64,000 bases of DNA. Origin: Cellulosilyticum sp. I15G10I2 (GTDB lineage Bacteria; Bacillota; Clostridia; Lachnospirales; Cellulosilyticaceae). Numbering within the stretch: position 1 is the first letter of the stretch; the number at the start of each line of letters is the position of its first letter. A program made the position numbers and the translations under genes. The stretch is from NCBI RefSeq assembly GCF_900095725.1, contig NZ_FMMP01000006.1:868001-932000 (forward strand). Direction: 5' to 3'. Below the pieces are notes generated by a model. The model had not been told where the DNA came from, did not search any database, and saw only the letters and a list, made by a program, of their open reading frames with translations. This document shows positions 37,845 to 47,170 of the stretch, in pieces.

Positions 37845-38840
37845 TTAGGGATTACAAATTTTACACGGTGAATAATCTTCTGCAATAAGATCATCTCTGC
37901 TTCCCGTAAATGTTTTCTTATTAGCATCACTCATTTTTGTTACACTAGAACATGAAGGCTTATGAAATTTAAGAGTATTAGAATTTAGAATATAAGTTGA
38001 TTCTTCTGCGTGTTTTTGGTTATTATCAACTACAGCTTCGGTAGTGCCTTGATCTAAAAGCCTGCTTTCTCCAGTGGCATAATCTATCATAACTCCCGGC
38101 TGATTATTATACACAAATACATTAAAGCAAATACCTTCTCCCTTATCTTCAACAGACATAGCTTCCATTTGGACACCTTTTGCTACAAGATTATTGCCTT
38201 CATATATAGGAGTAACCCTGTACAACACAAGATTTTCAGTTTCTTTTATGTAATCAGCTACCATATTTTCAAATGGGAGCATCCCATCTACGTTTAAATA
38301 ACGTGTGCCAGTAATCAAATTCTTTTCGTTTGCATTTTCTGCAGTAAGCTGAAAACCAATTAAGTGGCAACGATTATATAGATATTTTCCATCTATATTA
38401 TCATACTTTATTGTATGCCATCCAGAAGGTTTTACCTGTCCAATACTTCCTCGTTTCTCAGTAGGCATCAGGTCTATACATATGTTTGCAAATGCAACGC
38501 CGCATCTTCCAAGACTATCAAGATTACTATATTGTTCAAAAGAGGTTGTAGTAAAATCTGATTCGCTAAATTCTGGTTCATTATTATTGATAATAACGTA
38601 GGGGTTATTGCTGAAATTAGGTATATCATTTAATGATAAATCTGAACTTGATGCTTCCTGGCTCTGCTGCTCAATAGGTTGATCTTTGTTAGTTTCAATT
38701 TCTGGGGCAGATGTTTCTTTAGATTGTGACTGCTCTGTGACCTCTGAAGGCATAACTTCAGAGCTTATTTGGCTACAGCCTGTAAATAATAAGCAGAAAA
38801 CCAACATAAGCTGCAGTAATATGTATTTTATTTTCTTCAC
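37845..38840 (-). CDS. Secreted lipoprotein nuclease (DNA/RNA non-specific endonuclease-like)
   Basis: A 331-residue protein. A lipoprotein signal (LLFTGC, cysteine 22) precedes a low-complexity Ser/Gln/Glu linker, then an EndA-type nuclease domain (about 95-235): YNRCHLIGFQLTAENANEKN replaces the usual DRGH by NRCH, with the catalytic histidine kept, and GTRYLNVDGMLPFEN follows. The C-terminus has a cysteine pair pattern (KFHKPSCSSV...CKIC), as in some Ada-like metal-binding tails. It acts outside the membrane. It overlaps the upstream gene by 4 bases. Confidence 0.85.
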   Translation of the reverse strand: MKKIKYILLQLMLVFCLLFTGCSQISSEVMPSEVTEQSQSKETSAPEIETNKDQPIEQQSQEASSSDLSLNDIPNFSNNPYVIINNNEPEFSESDFTTTSFEQYSNLDSLGRCGVAFANICIDLMPTEKRGSIGQVKPSGWHTIKYDNIDGKYLYNRCHLIGFQLTAENANEKNLITGTRYLNVDGMLPFENMVADYIKETENLVLYRVTPIYEGNNLVAKGVQMEAMSVEDKGEGICFNVFVYNNQPGVMIDYATGESRLLDQGTTEAVVDNNQKHAEESTYILNSNTLKFHKPSCSSVTKMSDANKKTFTGSRDDLIAEDYSPCKICNP

Positions 38841-39262
38841 TTAGTATAAACCTCCTTTGTGATTTTCTCATGTGAGTAGCCTTTGAAGTTTTCTGTGTAA
38901 ACCAGTTTCCATTTCTCTTGCAATGAAATATCAAACCAAAAATCTGCTGGATATTTTCTATTCCATTTATATAAGATTATCTTATCAATTTTATCTTCAT
39001 ACTGATATACACTCATATTCTCAACATAACAGTAATCGATATCTGCTGCTTTATCTAGAAAATCATCATCTACAATAATATGATTTGCATCAGTGTCTTT
39101 AAACTGTGAATATGAGTACTGATTCATCCATAATCGAGCTTTTTGAGTTTCATTTACAATCTGTGCTCTAAATATGCGATCTTGGCTCTGTCGCCGTTTA
39201 TTAAACATCATGCCATTGTTCGCATCAACACAAACAATTAATATCAATTCTATTCCTCCCAT
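38837..39262 (-). CDS. Small cytoplasmic protein coupled to the nuclease (141 aa)
   Basis: The N-terminus VCVDANNGMMFNKRRQSQDR is a pattern I associate with small clostridial proteins often labelled ribonuclease Z in databases without evidence. There is no secretion signal. The ATGA-type 4-base overlap with the nuclease lipoprotein suggests translational coupling, so an immunity or partner role is possible but not shown by sequence. Confidence 0.6.
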   Translation of the reverse strand: MGGIELILIVCVDANNGMMFNKRRQSQDRIFRAQIVNETQKARLWMNQYSYSQFKDTDANHIIVDDDFLDKAADIDYCYVENMSVYQYEDKIDKIILYKWNRKYPADFWFDISLQEKWKLVYTENFKGYSHEKITKEVYTK

Positions 39263-39336
39263 TCACTTCTAATTATAGATTGTTATGAACGTACGTTCTA
39301 TTATATAACTAAATGGATATCTTTACAAATACAAAT

Positions 39337-39366
39337 AAGCAGCTGACCATAATGGCTTGGCTGCTT
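39337..39366 (-). terminator. Hairpin at the end of the 58-aa gene
   Basis: AAGCAGC and GCTGCTT form a stem overlapping the stop codon of the 39365-39541 gene, followed on the minus strand by ATTTGTATTTG. A weak terminator. Confidence 0.5.
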
Positions 39367-39541
39367 ACTCTGTTTTGGAGCATATAGTTGATGGGCTTCC
39401 TACATTATAAATGCATTGGAAACACATAGAGCTGCCCCTATAATTACATTCAATTGGATTCTTTAACTGGTAGTCTATTTCTGTCAGCAGCTTATTTAGA
39501 TGCTGCTCTAATCGGATTTCTTGTATTAATCTACTTTCCAT
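39365..39541 (-). CDS. Small cysteine-containing protein (58 aa)
   Basis: The ATG at 39541 has AAGAAAGAAGGG upstream. The product has an N-terminal helix (ESRLIQEIRLEQHLNKLLTEI) and a C-terminal half with four cysteines (IECNYRG, MCFQC, TICSK), possibly a metal-binding finger. Family not recognised. It precedes the nuclease pair by about 100 bases on the same strand. The stretch 39,542-39,864 holds no other gene. Confidence 0.55.
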   Translation of the reverse strand: MESRLIQEIRLEQHLNKLLTEIDYQLKNPIECNYRGSSMCFQCIYNVGSPSTICSKTE

Positions 39542-39864
39542 GCCAATCCCTTCTTTCTTAGTAGGAGTTTAGCTTAGAAAGGGGAGGTGTTAAACAAATC
39601 AGAGAATATTCACCTCTGCTGTCATTCTTTATGACCAAGAAAAGATTATAAAAGAACAGATTAAATGAAGCAAGAAAAAGTACGTATTTACGTCCTATAT
39701 AAAAAGAGGTTCTAGGCATTGAAATTTATAATAAAACTTCAATTTAACCCAAAATATCTTCCAAAGTATTACAGTTTATTTGTCGGCTTACATAACTGCA
39801 GACTAGGATTCCCTTTCTTATTTTTTGTACTACTTGGCATGGAATGTACGACTTTCAATTTCTA

Positions 39865-41637
39865 TTAAAACTGTATAAATTTACTTATTGGAAATTTACG
39901 AAATTCTTTTTGCTCTTCATTGGATAAGTTATTAAAATATCGCTTAGCTATTAACTGGTTGTCCATTAAAAGATGTGCTCCGATAAGAATTTCTGTATTC
40001 TGATTAGGTGTTTGTATCATTTTACATAGCTCATCTACTTGGTTGTCACTCAATTCTCCTTTTCTTTTGAGTAATTGGAGATAATTTAACTTAGCAATAT
40101 TCTCTGAAAATCTTTCCTCATCTTTTAAAAAATGCGCAATTTTCAATGCCACTTCAAATAATTTATCTTGCTGTATTGCACCTTCATCATATGCTAATAT
40201 CATTTGTAACAATAACATGTTTACATATTCCAAATATACTTCACTTTGTTCAATTGATATAATAGATTTCCACATATCTTCATAATCAATATTACAAATT
40301 TCACGGAAATCATTTTTCTTTAATATCATATATATTGAACTGGGAAATTTATTTCCATTTACATCTTCTGCCTCACATCTCCATTTGTTTTCATCGGATA
40401 AGTTTTTAATGATATAGCTATTATCTTCTATTTTTTCATACATCAGTACAAGAGTCAGATTGCTAAAATTTAATCTTGCCATTACTGGAATACTATTATT
40501 TGTGTCAAATTTTACGGGCTCTTTGTACTTTATTGCTGCAACTAGTACCTGAATAAGTTTCTCATCCCTTGATGATAAATTTGAGCAATCTAAATCCACG
40601 GCAACCTTTAATTCATCTAATACCATTCTAACCTCTTGCATGTAATGTAAATTATCTTCTAACTCATCTATACCAAATGCAGCAATTTCATCTTTGGTTA
40701 TAGCCAATGGAATATCCGTACCTTCTATGGTTATCTTCTGTTTTTTAAGCAGTGCTATGATAAATTCCACATCACAAATTCTCTCATTTAATGTCCCATT
40801 CAACTTATAATCTAATTTGACCTCACCATTCTTGTAAACCCCTAGTCTAATACTCTTACCAAACTGCAATTCATCCCTATCTATCCTATGTAGAACTTCA
40901 TAGGCTGTATAAAATTCATGACCTTCAATCTCCACACTTTTTTTAATAGTTGTTTTAGCTACATCTATTTTCTCTAAGTACTGTACAGGAATTTTAATAT
41001 TAAGTCCTTTAGGTTTTGCATAGAGATAAACTTGATGTGTAAATAAGTATTCAAATGGCCTATCAGGATTATAACCCAATCCTGTGTATGAAAAAGAAAG
41101 TTCATCTATTTCTTTAATTGTGGAGAAATCTTTCAAAGAAAGCACATTAGGCTCTACCTTTCCCTTCTGATGTTTACTATCTGCTACAAAGTCTAAAAAT
41201 ATATTACACTTTTCATTATTAGTTATAGGAAAGGGCTTCAATTTAACTGATATAGTCTTTTGTTCCTCTTTTTCATATAATAAACAATTTATATAAAATG
41301 GTAGTAGTGCAGCATAGTATATCTGTTCTTCATTTTTTTCATTCATATAAACTACAAAAAACACTGTTCCGCCATCATTTAAATAATTCTTTAAATCAAT
41401 TACTTCTATCGGGTAAGTAATCTCCTTATTCACTGTACTCCCACTTACTCTCTTCCCTTTAACTTGAACTGGTACTCTTCCTTTTAAATTTTCTTTTTTC
41501 TTATTTCTATTATTATAAACGTAAATTGCCCCATCCCAACATGGTTCCTTATCGCCATCATTGATAAAAGAGGATAAAATATCTGTTCTTGATATACTTT
41601 GTACTACTGTAGTAGTTGCAATTTTTTCAATTTCCAT
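39865..41637 (-). CDS. DUF4365-type protein (590 aa)
   Basis: The N-terminal 170 residues match the DUF4365 pattern (SFINDGDKEPCWDGAIYVY, GRVPVQVKGKRV), thought to be a PD-(D/E)xK-like nuclease fold with acid and QVKG lysine. The remaining 400 residues are helical and unrecognised. Large DUF4365 proteins are frequent in bacterial defence islands. Copy B of the island repeat lies about 105 bases upstream. Confidence 0.75.
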   Translation of the reverse strand: MEIEKIATTTVVQSISRTDILSSFINDGDKEPCWDGAIYVYNNRNKKKENLKGRVPVQVKGKRVSGSTVNKEITYPIEVIDLKNYLNDGGTVFFVVYMNEKNEEQIYYAALLPFYINCLLYEKEEQKTISVKLKPFPITNNEKCNIFLDFVADSKHQKGKVEPNVLSLKDFSTIKEIDELSFSYTGLGYNPDRPFEYLFTHQVYLYAKPKGLNIKIPVQYLEKIDVAKTTIKKSVEIEGHEFYTAYEVLHRIDRDELQFGKSIRLGVYKNGEVKLDYKLNGTLNERICDVEFIIALLKKQKITIEGTDIPLAITKDEIAAFGIDELEDNLHYMQEVRMVLDELKVAVDLDCSNLSSRDEKLIQVLVAAIKYKEPVKFDTNNSIPVMARLNFSNLTLVLMYEKIEDNSYIIKNLSDENKWRCEAEDVNGNKFPSSIYMILKKNDFREICNIDYEDMWKSIISIEQSEVYLEYVNMLLLQMILAYDEGAIQQDKLFEVALKIAHFLKDEERFSENIAKLNYLQLLKRKGELSDNQVDELCKMIQTPNQNTEILIGAHLLMDNQLIAKRYFNNLSNEEQKEFRKFPISKFIQF

Positions 41638-41740
41638 ACTAATCCCCCACTCTTTATATAAATTAAAATATTGTTTAACATCTTCATATACTCCTTCAAC
41701 ATAGTTCTAGCACTTCCTTCATCTACTATTCAACCTCCAT

Positions 41741-41860
41741 AAAACCCCCAACACAACCACACCTTCTAACTTCATTGCTAGTTAATTTCAAAAGGGGTCA
41801 TGTTAGGGGTTTTATGCTTTTATTTATTGTATCGTTTTTCAGAATAAACTTCTATGAGAA
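41741..41860. repeat. Island repeat, copy B (structured leader)
   Basis: The most regular copy: ACCCCCAACACAACCACACC, CTAACTTCATTGCTAGTTAA, GGGGTCATGTTAGGGGTT, then the shared tail TTTATTGTATCGTTTTTCAG. On the minus strand the hairpin ends GTTGGGGGTTTTATGG, which resembles a terminator or attenuator in the leader of the DUF4365 gene. Confidence 0.8.
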
Positions 41861-42278
41861 AACAGCACAGAGAGGATAGTTGTTCTCTGCAGTAATATAT
41901 AATTTTTTTTGATACAAAGTAATATTTAGAGGGGAAAATAGGGGATTTACATCATATGTAAAAGGGGTCTGAAACCTTTGATTTTATTAAAAGAAGTTAT
42001 AAGTCACCCAAAAGTCTTCATTTATCTCTATAATTTATTTTACTTCAATAGTTGGCGCTGTTTTTAAAATCATTTTGCTTTCGCCTTATCACTCACTTCA
42101 AACTTTTTACTGTTCATAAAACCAGCATAATAATATCGGAAGATAAAGCACATGCTATGGTTATTTTTATTGATATATTCTTAATCTCATCTTTACTTTT
42201 CTTATATTTAATAAATAACATATTTAGACTAAGGTCATTTAATAACTTGACTTTTCAGTCTGCTTATAGTTCAATCCT
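41861..42278. other. Intergenic stretch with secondary repeats
   Basis: No gene is supportable (a plus-strand ORF here has no ribosome site). TTTAGAGGGG and ATTTACATCATATGTAAAA near 41,930-41,960 recur near 45,413-45,452, so this gap shares more than the hairpin with the gap before the DUF2971 gene. Confidence 0.45.
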
Positions 42279-43784
42279 TTAACTCAAATCTAAAACTTTC
42301 CCTTGCATACTAACTTTATACCCAAACTGATTAGCAAATTCCCTTATTACTAAATATGATTTTCCATCTATCTTTAATATCTGTGGCTGATTGAAAATAT
42401 ATTTCTTATTTTTCTTTAAATCGGTAATTTCATAGTCTCCAGTCTTTGCAATCTTAATACTAATCACTTTACTGTCAATTAATGCTCTAATTGGGACATA
42501 GGTTTTATTATTATGTGAAAACAATTTTACACTTTCTACCTTATTTCTTTCTATAGATAAATCAACATTACTATTGTTACTTATGTAACTTTGAGTAGGA
42601 TAACTTCTTGTTTTAAATCCTAGTACAGTAGAATATTTATCCCACACACCAGCCGAAACTACACCTATACCTAATTCACCATAATTATTGGTACCTTTAG
42701 ATAAGACTTTTCCATTTTCAAGTAAGAATCTTTCACCATCAATTCCTGCATGTACTACTTGCTTAACCCCTGAGTAAACATTTTTCACCTTAGATAAAAT
42801 CGGTTTCTCATTTTTCCATCTTAAAAGCTCAGTTGTCCATAAATATGAATTATTGTCTATATAATAAAAACGTGCCCGATTTCTTCCAGCCCAAATGGAT
42901 TTAACATTAGAAATATACTTTTCAGGAGTTGAAGTTATATTCTTTTTACCAAGTAGTCCTGCACAATCCCCCCAGACATAAATATCTGCGTCATAGGTCA
43001 ATGCCATAAACCCACTAACTGAACTTGAAACTTCTTTTACATTATCTAATAATTTAATTGGTCCTACCTTTGAATCGCATAAACCATTTGCAACGAAATC
43101 TTCTTGTCCTGAAAGTACATTTAACGCTGATTTATCATAGAGTGTGGAGTCTATTGATTTTAAGTATACTAAAGGACTCCATATATACAATTCATGATCT
43201 GTAGTGATAGCTATAGTTCTGGCATATCCTCCATAGTATACTTTCTCCACATTATCCATAACTTTTATATCTTTCCAGCCTGCTTCTGCAGTATACTTTT
43301 GAACGAATAACTCATTATTGAGATTAACAGTATAAAGATTGGAATCTGAAGACATACTATGTCCGTTATTCACTAGAAAACCTCCCCAAAATGCGTTTTT
43401 CACACCCTTTCTCACTTTTGTGGGGATAGTAACATTGTTAGATGGAACTATATTATTATAATTAAGTCCCCACAGATATAGCTCATTATTATGTGTTATA
43501 GCACCATATCCTGCCCCTGCAGAATCGAGTATCTCTCTCGCATTTTTTAAAATAAGTCTTGGTGTGCTAATATTTTCACCTCCTACATGTCCCCATTCAT
43601 ATAAGTTATAAGAGTCAGATAATCCTAAGTTATACTCTCCATCACACCAAATTGTTGCGATACTCTCATTTGTTCTTGTGCTTAAAGTTCCCCATCCCTC
43701 TGGCTTTACATCTTGCCCAGCATAACATAAAATATTTAAACTTAAAACAAGAAAAAATATCATTACTTTTATTAACTGTTTCAA
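42279..43784 (-). CDS. Secreted RCC1-repeat protein with copper-amine-oxidase-like domain
   Basis: A 501-residue exported protein. A signal peptide (MKQLIKVMIFFLVLSLNILC) is followed by about seven RCC1-type repeats (for example ELYLWGLNY, ADIYVWGDCAG, KGTNNYGELGIG) forming a beta-propeller, and a C-terminal copper-amine-oxidase N-terminal-like domain (KTYVPIRALID, YLVIREFANQFGY), the usual clostridial surface module. Likely extracellular binding. The start has AGGAGAAATC. Confidence 0.85.
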   Translation of the reverse strand: MKQLIKVMIFFLVLSLNILCYAGQDVKPEGWGTLSTRTNESIATIWCDGEYNLGLSDSYNLYEWGHVGGENISTPRLILKNAREILDSAGAGYGAITHNNELYLWGLNYNNIVPSNNVTIPTKVRKGVKNAFWGGFLVNNGHSMSSDSNLYTVNLNNELFVQKYTAEAGWKDIKVMDNVEKVYYGGYARTIAITTDHELYIWSPLVYLKSIDSTLYDKSALNVLSGQEDFVANGLCDSKVGPIKLLDNVKEVSSSVSGFMALTYDADIYVWGDCAGLLGKKNITSTPEKYISNVKSIWAGRNRARFYYIDNNSYLWTTELLRWKNEKPILSKVKNVYSGVKQVVHAGIDGERFLLENGKVLSKGTNNYGELGIGVVSAGVWDKYSTVLGFKTRSYPTQSYISNNSNVDLSIERNKVESVKLFSHNNKTYVPIRALIDSKVISIKIAKTGDYEITDLKKNKKYIFNQPQILKIDGKSYLVIREFANQFGYKVSMQGKVLDLS

Positions 43785-43971
43785 TGATTTCTCCTCCTAC
43801 AGAATCGTGTTTATATTATTATTAATATTTTTGCAACTTCTCAGTCTCTACCGTTCAAAAATAAAGTTCCTTCTTAAAGACGTTTTTTTGAGAACTAGTA
43901 TAAGACTAATGGTATGTTTTTTAGCTGTATCTAAGGATGACATAAGCCTGAACAGATACATATTTTTTATG

Positions 43972-44093
43972 AGCCCCCAACTCAACCATACGTTCTAACT
44001 TCATTGCAAGTTAACTTCAAAAGGGGTCATATTAAGGTATTTTCATTTTAATTTATTGTATCACTTTTCAGAATATATTTCTACAAATAAGTA
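43972..44093. repeat. Island repeat, copy C (structured leader)
   Basis: GCCCCCAACTCAACC, CTAACTTCATTGCAAGTTAA, GGGGTCATATTAAGG and the tail TTTATTGTATCACTTTTCAG. It lies 190 bases upstream of the RCC1 gene on the minus strand. The minus strand of the tail has TAGAAA, 17 bases, TACAAT, a plausible promoter. Confidence 0.78.
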
Positions 44094-44214
44094 GGTCAAT
44101 AACGTCTTTAGTAATGCATTTTGAACTTATTCTGTTGTGTAGCACATATTTTAGGATATCTTCTCCACTTAACAAACAGCAGTTGTTTAAAATCCTATTA
44201 ATATAGGTTAGGCA

Positions 44215-45123
44215 TTAAAATCTTAATTTTAAGGTTGATCTATAAACCTCAATCTGTTTATCCGCACATTTTAAATATGATTTCAGCCCTTTCTCTACAA
44301 AATCAAGATTGTGTCTTGGCCCTATGGTAATAGTATCAAAGTATGGTTTTTTTAATTTTAGTTCTATGTACGGAACAAAGCTCCCATTAAATTGTCTGTG
44401 CTTTACAAATGCCTTTTCATATTCAGGGCTCATAAAAGATATCATTAGCCTAAATTCTTGTTCAACTGAATGCCCCTGACGTTTAAAGAAGCAAACCTCA
44501 TCTATCAAATGATAGCTTAATAGACGTATGTTAGTTGCAACTTCAGGATCTTCTTTTCTATTTTCTAATTCTTTTATTCCCATTAGATAAGTCAATATTC
44601 TCTGTCGTTGTTCTTGCGAATTATAGATTACCTTCCTAAACATATAAGAATAAGTGGCATTGAATGGCTCTTTTTGATTCTTATTTAATGCAACATTATC
44701 ACTCAGATGTCCATCTAATGCATCTTTCCAAAAATCTTTACTCAGGTGTATATTATATCCGCCATCCTTACCATAGTTATTCCATAAAGAAACAGAATCT
44801 TGATCATAGGATAAAGACAAAATGAATACTGCTCCATATTTTTTCCCGTTTTCTATATCTTCGCATAGACTTAAAATGTACTCTTTAATGTATTGGGTAT
44901 CAATTTCTTCAAGGCATTCCTTTATTAATTGGATGGCGTATATCATTTCTTCATAATCGTTCATATACTCAATCTGTGTAAGCCATAATGAATTGTTTTT
45001 TAGTATACTATCTAATGCTGAAATGGAAGTATAATGATACAAATCTTGATCCAATACATAATTTTGGCATATCCATGAATATTGTTTCCTAAATTCATCT
45101 AACCAAACATAGAATTTATCCAC
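44215..45123 (-). CDS. DUF2971 protein (302 aa)
   Basis: The start of the domain is clear: YHYTSISALDSILKNNSLWL followed by TQIEYMNDYEEM, the DUF2971 signature, and SLSYDQDSVSLWNNYG later. Function not known; the fold is suspected to be related to ADP-ribosyltransferase-like enzymes, and it is common in phage-defence neighbourhoods. GGAGGATATAGGTGG precedes the start. Copy D of the island repeat is 26 bases upstream. Confidence 0.85.
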   Translation of the reverse strand: MDKFYVWLDEFRKQYSWICQNYVLDQDLYHYTSISALDSILKNNSLWLTQIEYMNDYEEMIYAIQLIKECLEEIDTQYIKEYILSLCEDIENGKKYGAVFILSLSYDQDSVSLWNNYGKDGGYNIHLSKDFWKDALDGHLSDNVALNKNQKEPFNATYSYMFRKVIYNSQEQRQRILTYLMGIKELENRKEDPEVATNIRLLSYHLIDEVCFFKRQGHSVEQEFRLMISFMSPEYEKAFVKHRQFNGSFVPYIELKLKKPYFDTITIGPRHNLDFVEKGLKSYLKCADKQIEVYRSTLKLRF

Positions 45124-45148
45124 CTATATCCTCCTTCTCTACTTGAGA

Positions 45149-45215
45149 ACCCCCCCAACACAACCACACCTTCTAACTTCATTACAAGTTTTTCTATGTA
45201 GTTATGTTAGGCTTC
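45149..45215. repeat. Island repeat, copy D (hairpin part only)
   Basis: CCCCCCCAACACAACCACACC, CTAACTTCATTACAAGTTTT and GTTATGTTAGG keep the hairpin; the promoter-like tail of copies A-C is absent. The gap continues to 45,515 with a possible 28-codon ORF (MTKSYLKKFI start) and a hairpin TTGAAATTTATAAAAAACTT, no firm gene. Confidence 0.7.
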
Positions 45216-45515
45216 ATATTTTTAAAGTTCTATTCCCTTTAAATTCATTAGCTCTTCTTTACTTGAAGTAATTCTCCAGTCCATCTTCTATATGATAAAC
45301 TTTCTTTATATATTTGATAAATTTCTTCAAGTAACTCTTAGTCATTTTTACCTCAGTTGTTATTTTTTGATACAAGAAAATATTATAAAAGAAGTTGAAT
45401 ATACCTGCAAGAATTTAGAGGGGCAGAAAGTGTGAATTTACATCATTTGTAAAAAAAGACTCCAAGTATTGAAATTTATAAAAAACTTCAATTTGACCCG
45501 CCACACCCCGTGTTT

Positions 45516-46730
45516 TTATGTAGTGATTTTTAGTTTTGTTGATTCTAATAACGCTAGTTCCTTATAATTTGAATCCACAAACCATTTATCTGTTAATTCT
45601 TTGAAATTGAATACTTCATTATCTATATCACTCTTCGCTATAAAATACATTGGTTTATTTAAATTCATGAAATAATTCAACTCATATTTACACCATATAG
45701 ATTGTTTTGAATTCTCTGACACAACAAAAACCAAAGTTCTAGACTGGTCCATTCTCTTTTCAATAACCTTCAGTGTTGCATCACATGCAAGATGTCTTTT
45801 TAAATAATCTACATCATTTATCCAGTCACAAAATATATTTTTCCCTTGTGTATTCACAAACTTTATTAGCTTCTGTACTGATGAACTATCAATACTACTA
45901 TGTGAAATAAAATAATCATAATATTTTATCTTTTGTTCCTTAGAATTATCTATTCTATATTCTAGCTCACCAGGATTTTTAGGTATTGAGTATTTTTGAT
46001 TAGGATATATGTTTTTCAGGAAGTCTTTTCTTTTTTTATTCTTTGTATGAATCTGCATATATTTCTGTCGCCTTAATCTCGGTTGATAGTTAAAGCTCTG
46101 CAGGTGATAAAAGGACTCCATACGTAATTGTTTATTCAACTCTGTATCATTTAATTTGAACATAAATTGAATAATTTTAGGACAATAATATTTTTTTAAT
46201 TCCAGTAATATATACATTTTATCTTTTTGGTCTGTAGTTTTTCTCTCATATAACCCTATCAATTGGTCTATAAAAGAAGGTGTCACCTGTTGTGTTTTTA
46301 TCAATGCTTTATCAATTTTTTGATCAATTTTATCTATTTTATTTTTTCTGCGCTTTAATAAATCACCAAATGTAGCCTGCGCTCTTTCTTCAGAATAATT
46401 ATCTGCATATTTTTTTCTGTAAGTTTCGTCTACAATTTTCTTGTAAATACTTACAGTCACAAATAACTCTTCTGGTTTTTTCATATTATATCTTGCTTTT
46501 CCAAATCCTTTTTTTAAATACCTATCCTTTGCAAGATAATAATCATATTTAAATTGAACTGAATTCCATTCATGAGGATAAAACTGCCTCACAGACATAA
46601 GAATCTCTTCATTAGTATATTTTTGTGGCAGAACATACTGTATCGTTTTTATTTGAATATTCCACATCGAAACAATATCTCTTATTTCATGATCATAAAT
46701 ATGTTTAGTTACTCCTGGCATAAAACGCAC
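45516..46730 (-). CDS. TIR-domain protein with unknown N-terminal domain (404 aa)
   Basis: The C-terminal 120 residues (from about 271) are a TIR domain: YYDYFISHSSIDSSSVQKLI at the first strand, NIFCDWINDVDYLK, and SIWCKYELNYF with the catalytic glutamate of NAD-cleaving TIRs. The N-terminal 270 residues are helical and basic, unrecognised, and may sense infection. It lies 18 bases downstream of a membrane protein gene and a second TIR-like gene, suggesting a three-gene defence operon. AGGTGCG precedes the start. Confidence 0.85.
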   Translation of the reverse strand: MRFMPGVTKHIYDHEIRDIVSMWNIQIKTIQYVLPQKYTNEEILMSVRQFYPHEWNSVQFKYDYYLAKDRYLKKGFGKARYNMKKPEELFVTVSIYKKIVDETYRKKYADNYSEERAQATFGDLLKRRKNKIDKIDQKIDKALIKTQQVTPSFIDQLIGLYERKTTDQKDKMYILLELKKYYCPKIIQFMFKLNDTELNKQLRMESFYHLQSFNYQPRLRRQKYMQIHTKNKKRKDFLKNIYPNQKYSIPKNPGELEYRIDNSKEQKIKYYDYFISHSSIDSSSVQKLIKFVNTQGKNIFCDWINDVDYLKRHLACDATLKVIEKRMDQSRTLVFVVSENSKQSIWCKYELNYFMNLNKPMYFIAKSDIDNEVFNFKELTDKWFVDSNYKELALLESTKLKITT

Positions 46731-46748
46731 CTTCTATCATATCGATTT

Positions 46749-47156
46749 TTAATGGTGCGTAATTATAATGATCCCTGTACACACAATGGCAAGCGGTAAA
46801 TAAAACCACAGTTCAGTCAATGAAAGAATGCAACTATTTAAACAATTTTTATCACTTTTAAATTCTTCTTTTGTTGCTTTCAAGGAAAAATCTATTTTAT
46901 CTTCGTTAGTTTTGCATACCTTATCATACAAAGATCGATATAAACGTTCTTGCAGTAAATAATAGCTATCTAATCCCCAAAATATAATAATAGGAAGATA
47001 TGCAACTAAAAAATATAGCTTATCTGTATCTTTACCAGCTAAAACAAATATTCCAGATATAAGTGTTACAGCCCACCCTTTTAACATAAAGGAATTTCCA
47101 GCCATTCTACTTATTACACCTTGAATAAGTTCTAAGTGTTTCATTTTGCTTTCCAT
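46749..47156 (-). CDS. Three-TM membrane protein in a TIR operon (135 aa)
   Basis: ATG at 47156 has GGAGGTGG at 7 bases; an ATG 15 bases earlier lies in that site. The protein begins MESKMKHLELIQGVISRMA, then hydrophobic segments at about 30-45, 54-70 and 115-132 (LPLAIVCTGIIII). I recall related small membrane proteins beside DUF1863 genes. It lies directly after the TIR-like gene (stop and first possible start touch). A membrane effector or anchor is the natural guess. Confidence 0.75.
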   Translation of the reverse strand: MESKMKHLELIQGVISRMAGNSFMLKGWAVTLISGIFVLAGKDTDKLYFLVAYLPIIIFWGLDSYYLLQERLYRSLYDKVCKTNEDKIDFSLKATKEEFKSDKNCLNSCILSLTELWFYLPLAIVCTGIIIITHH

Positions 47157-47170
47157 ACATTCCACCTCCA

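Noticed and set aside
37690-45215. Integron cassette array with attC sites
   Set aside because: The repeats have AAC/GTT-bounded inverted halves like attC, but the boxes do not fit RYYYAAC and GTTRRRY exactly, no integron integrase is present, and up to four genes lie between copies A and B. Kept only as an alternative.
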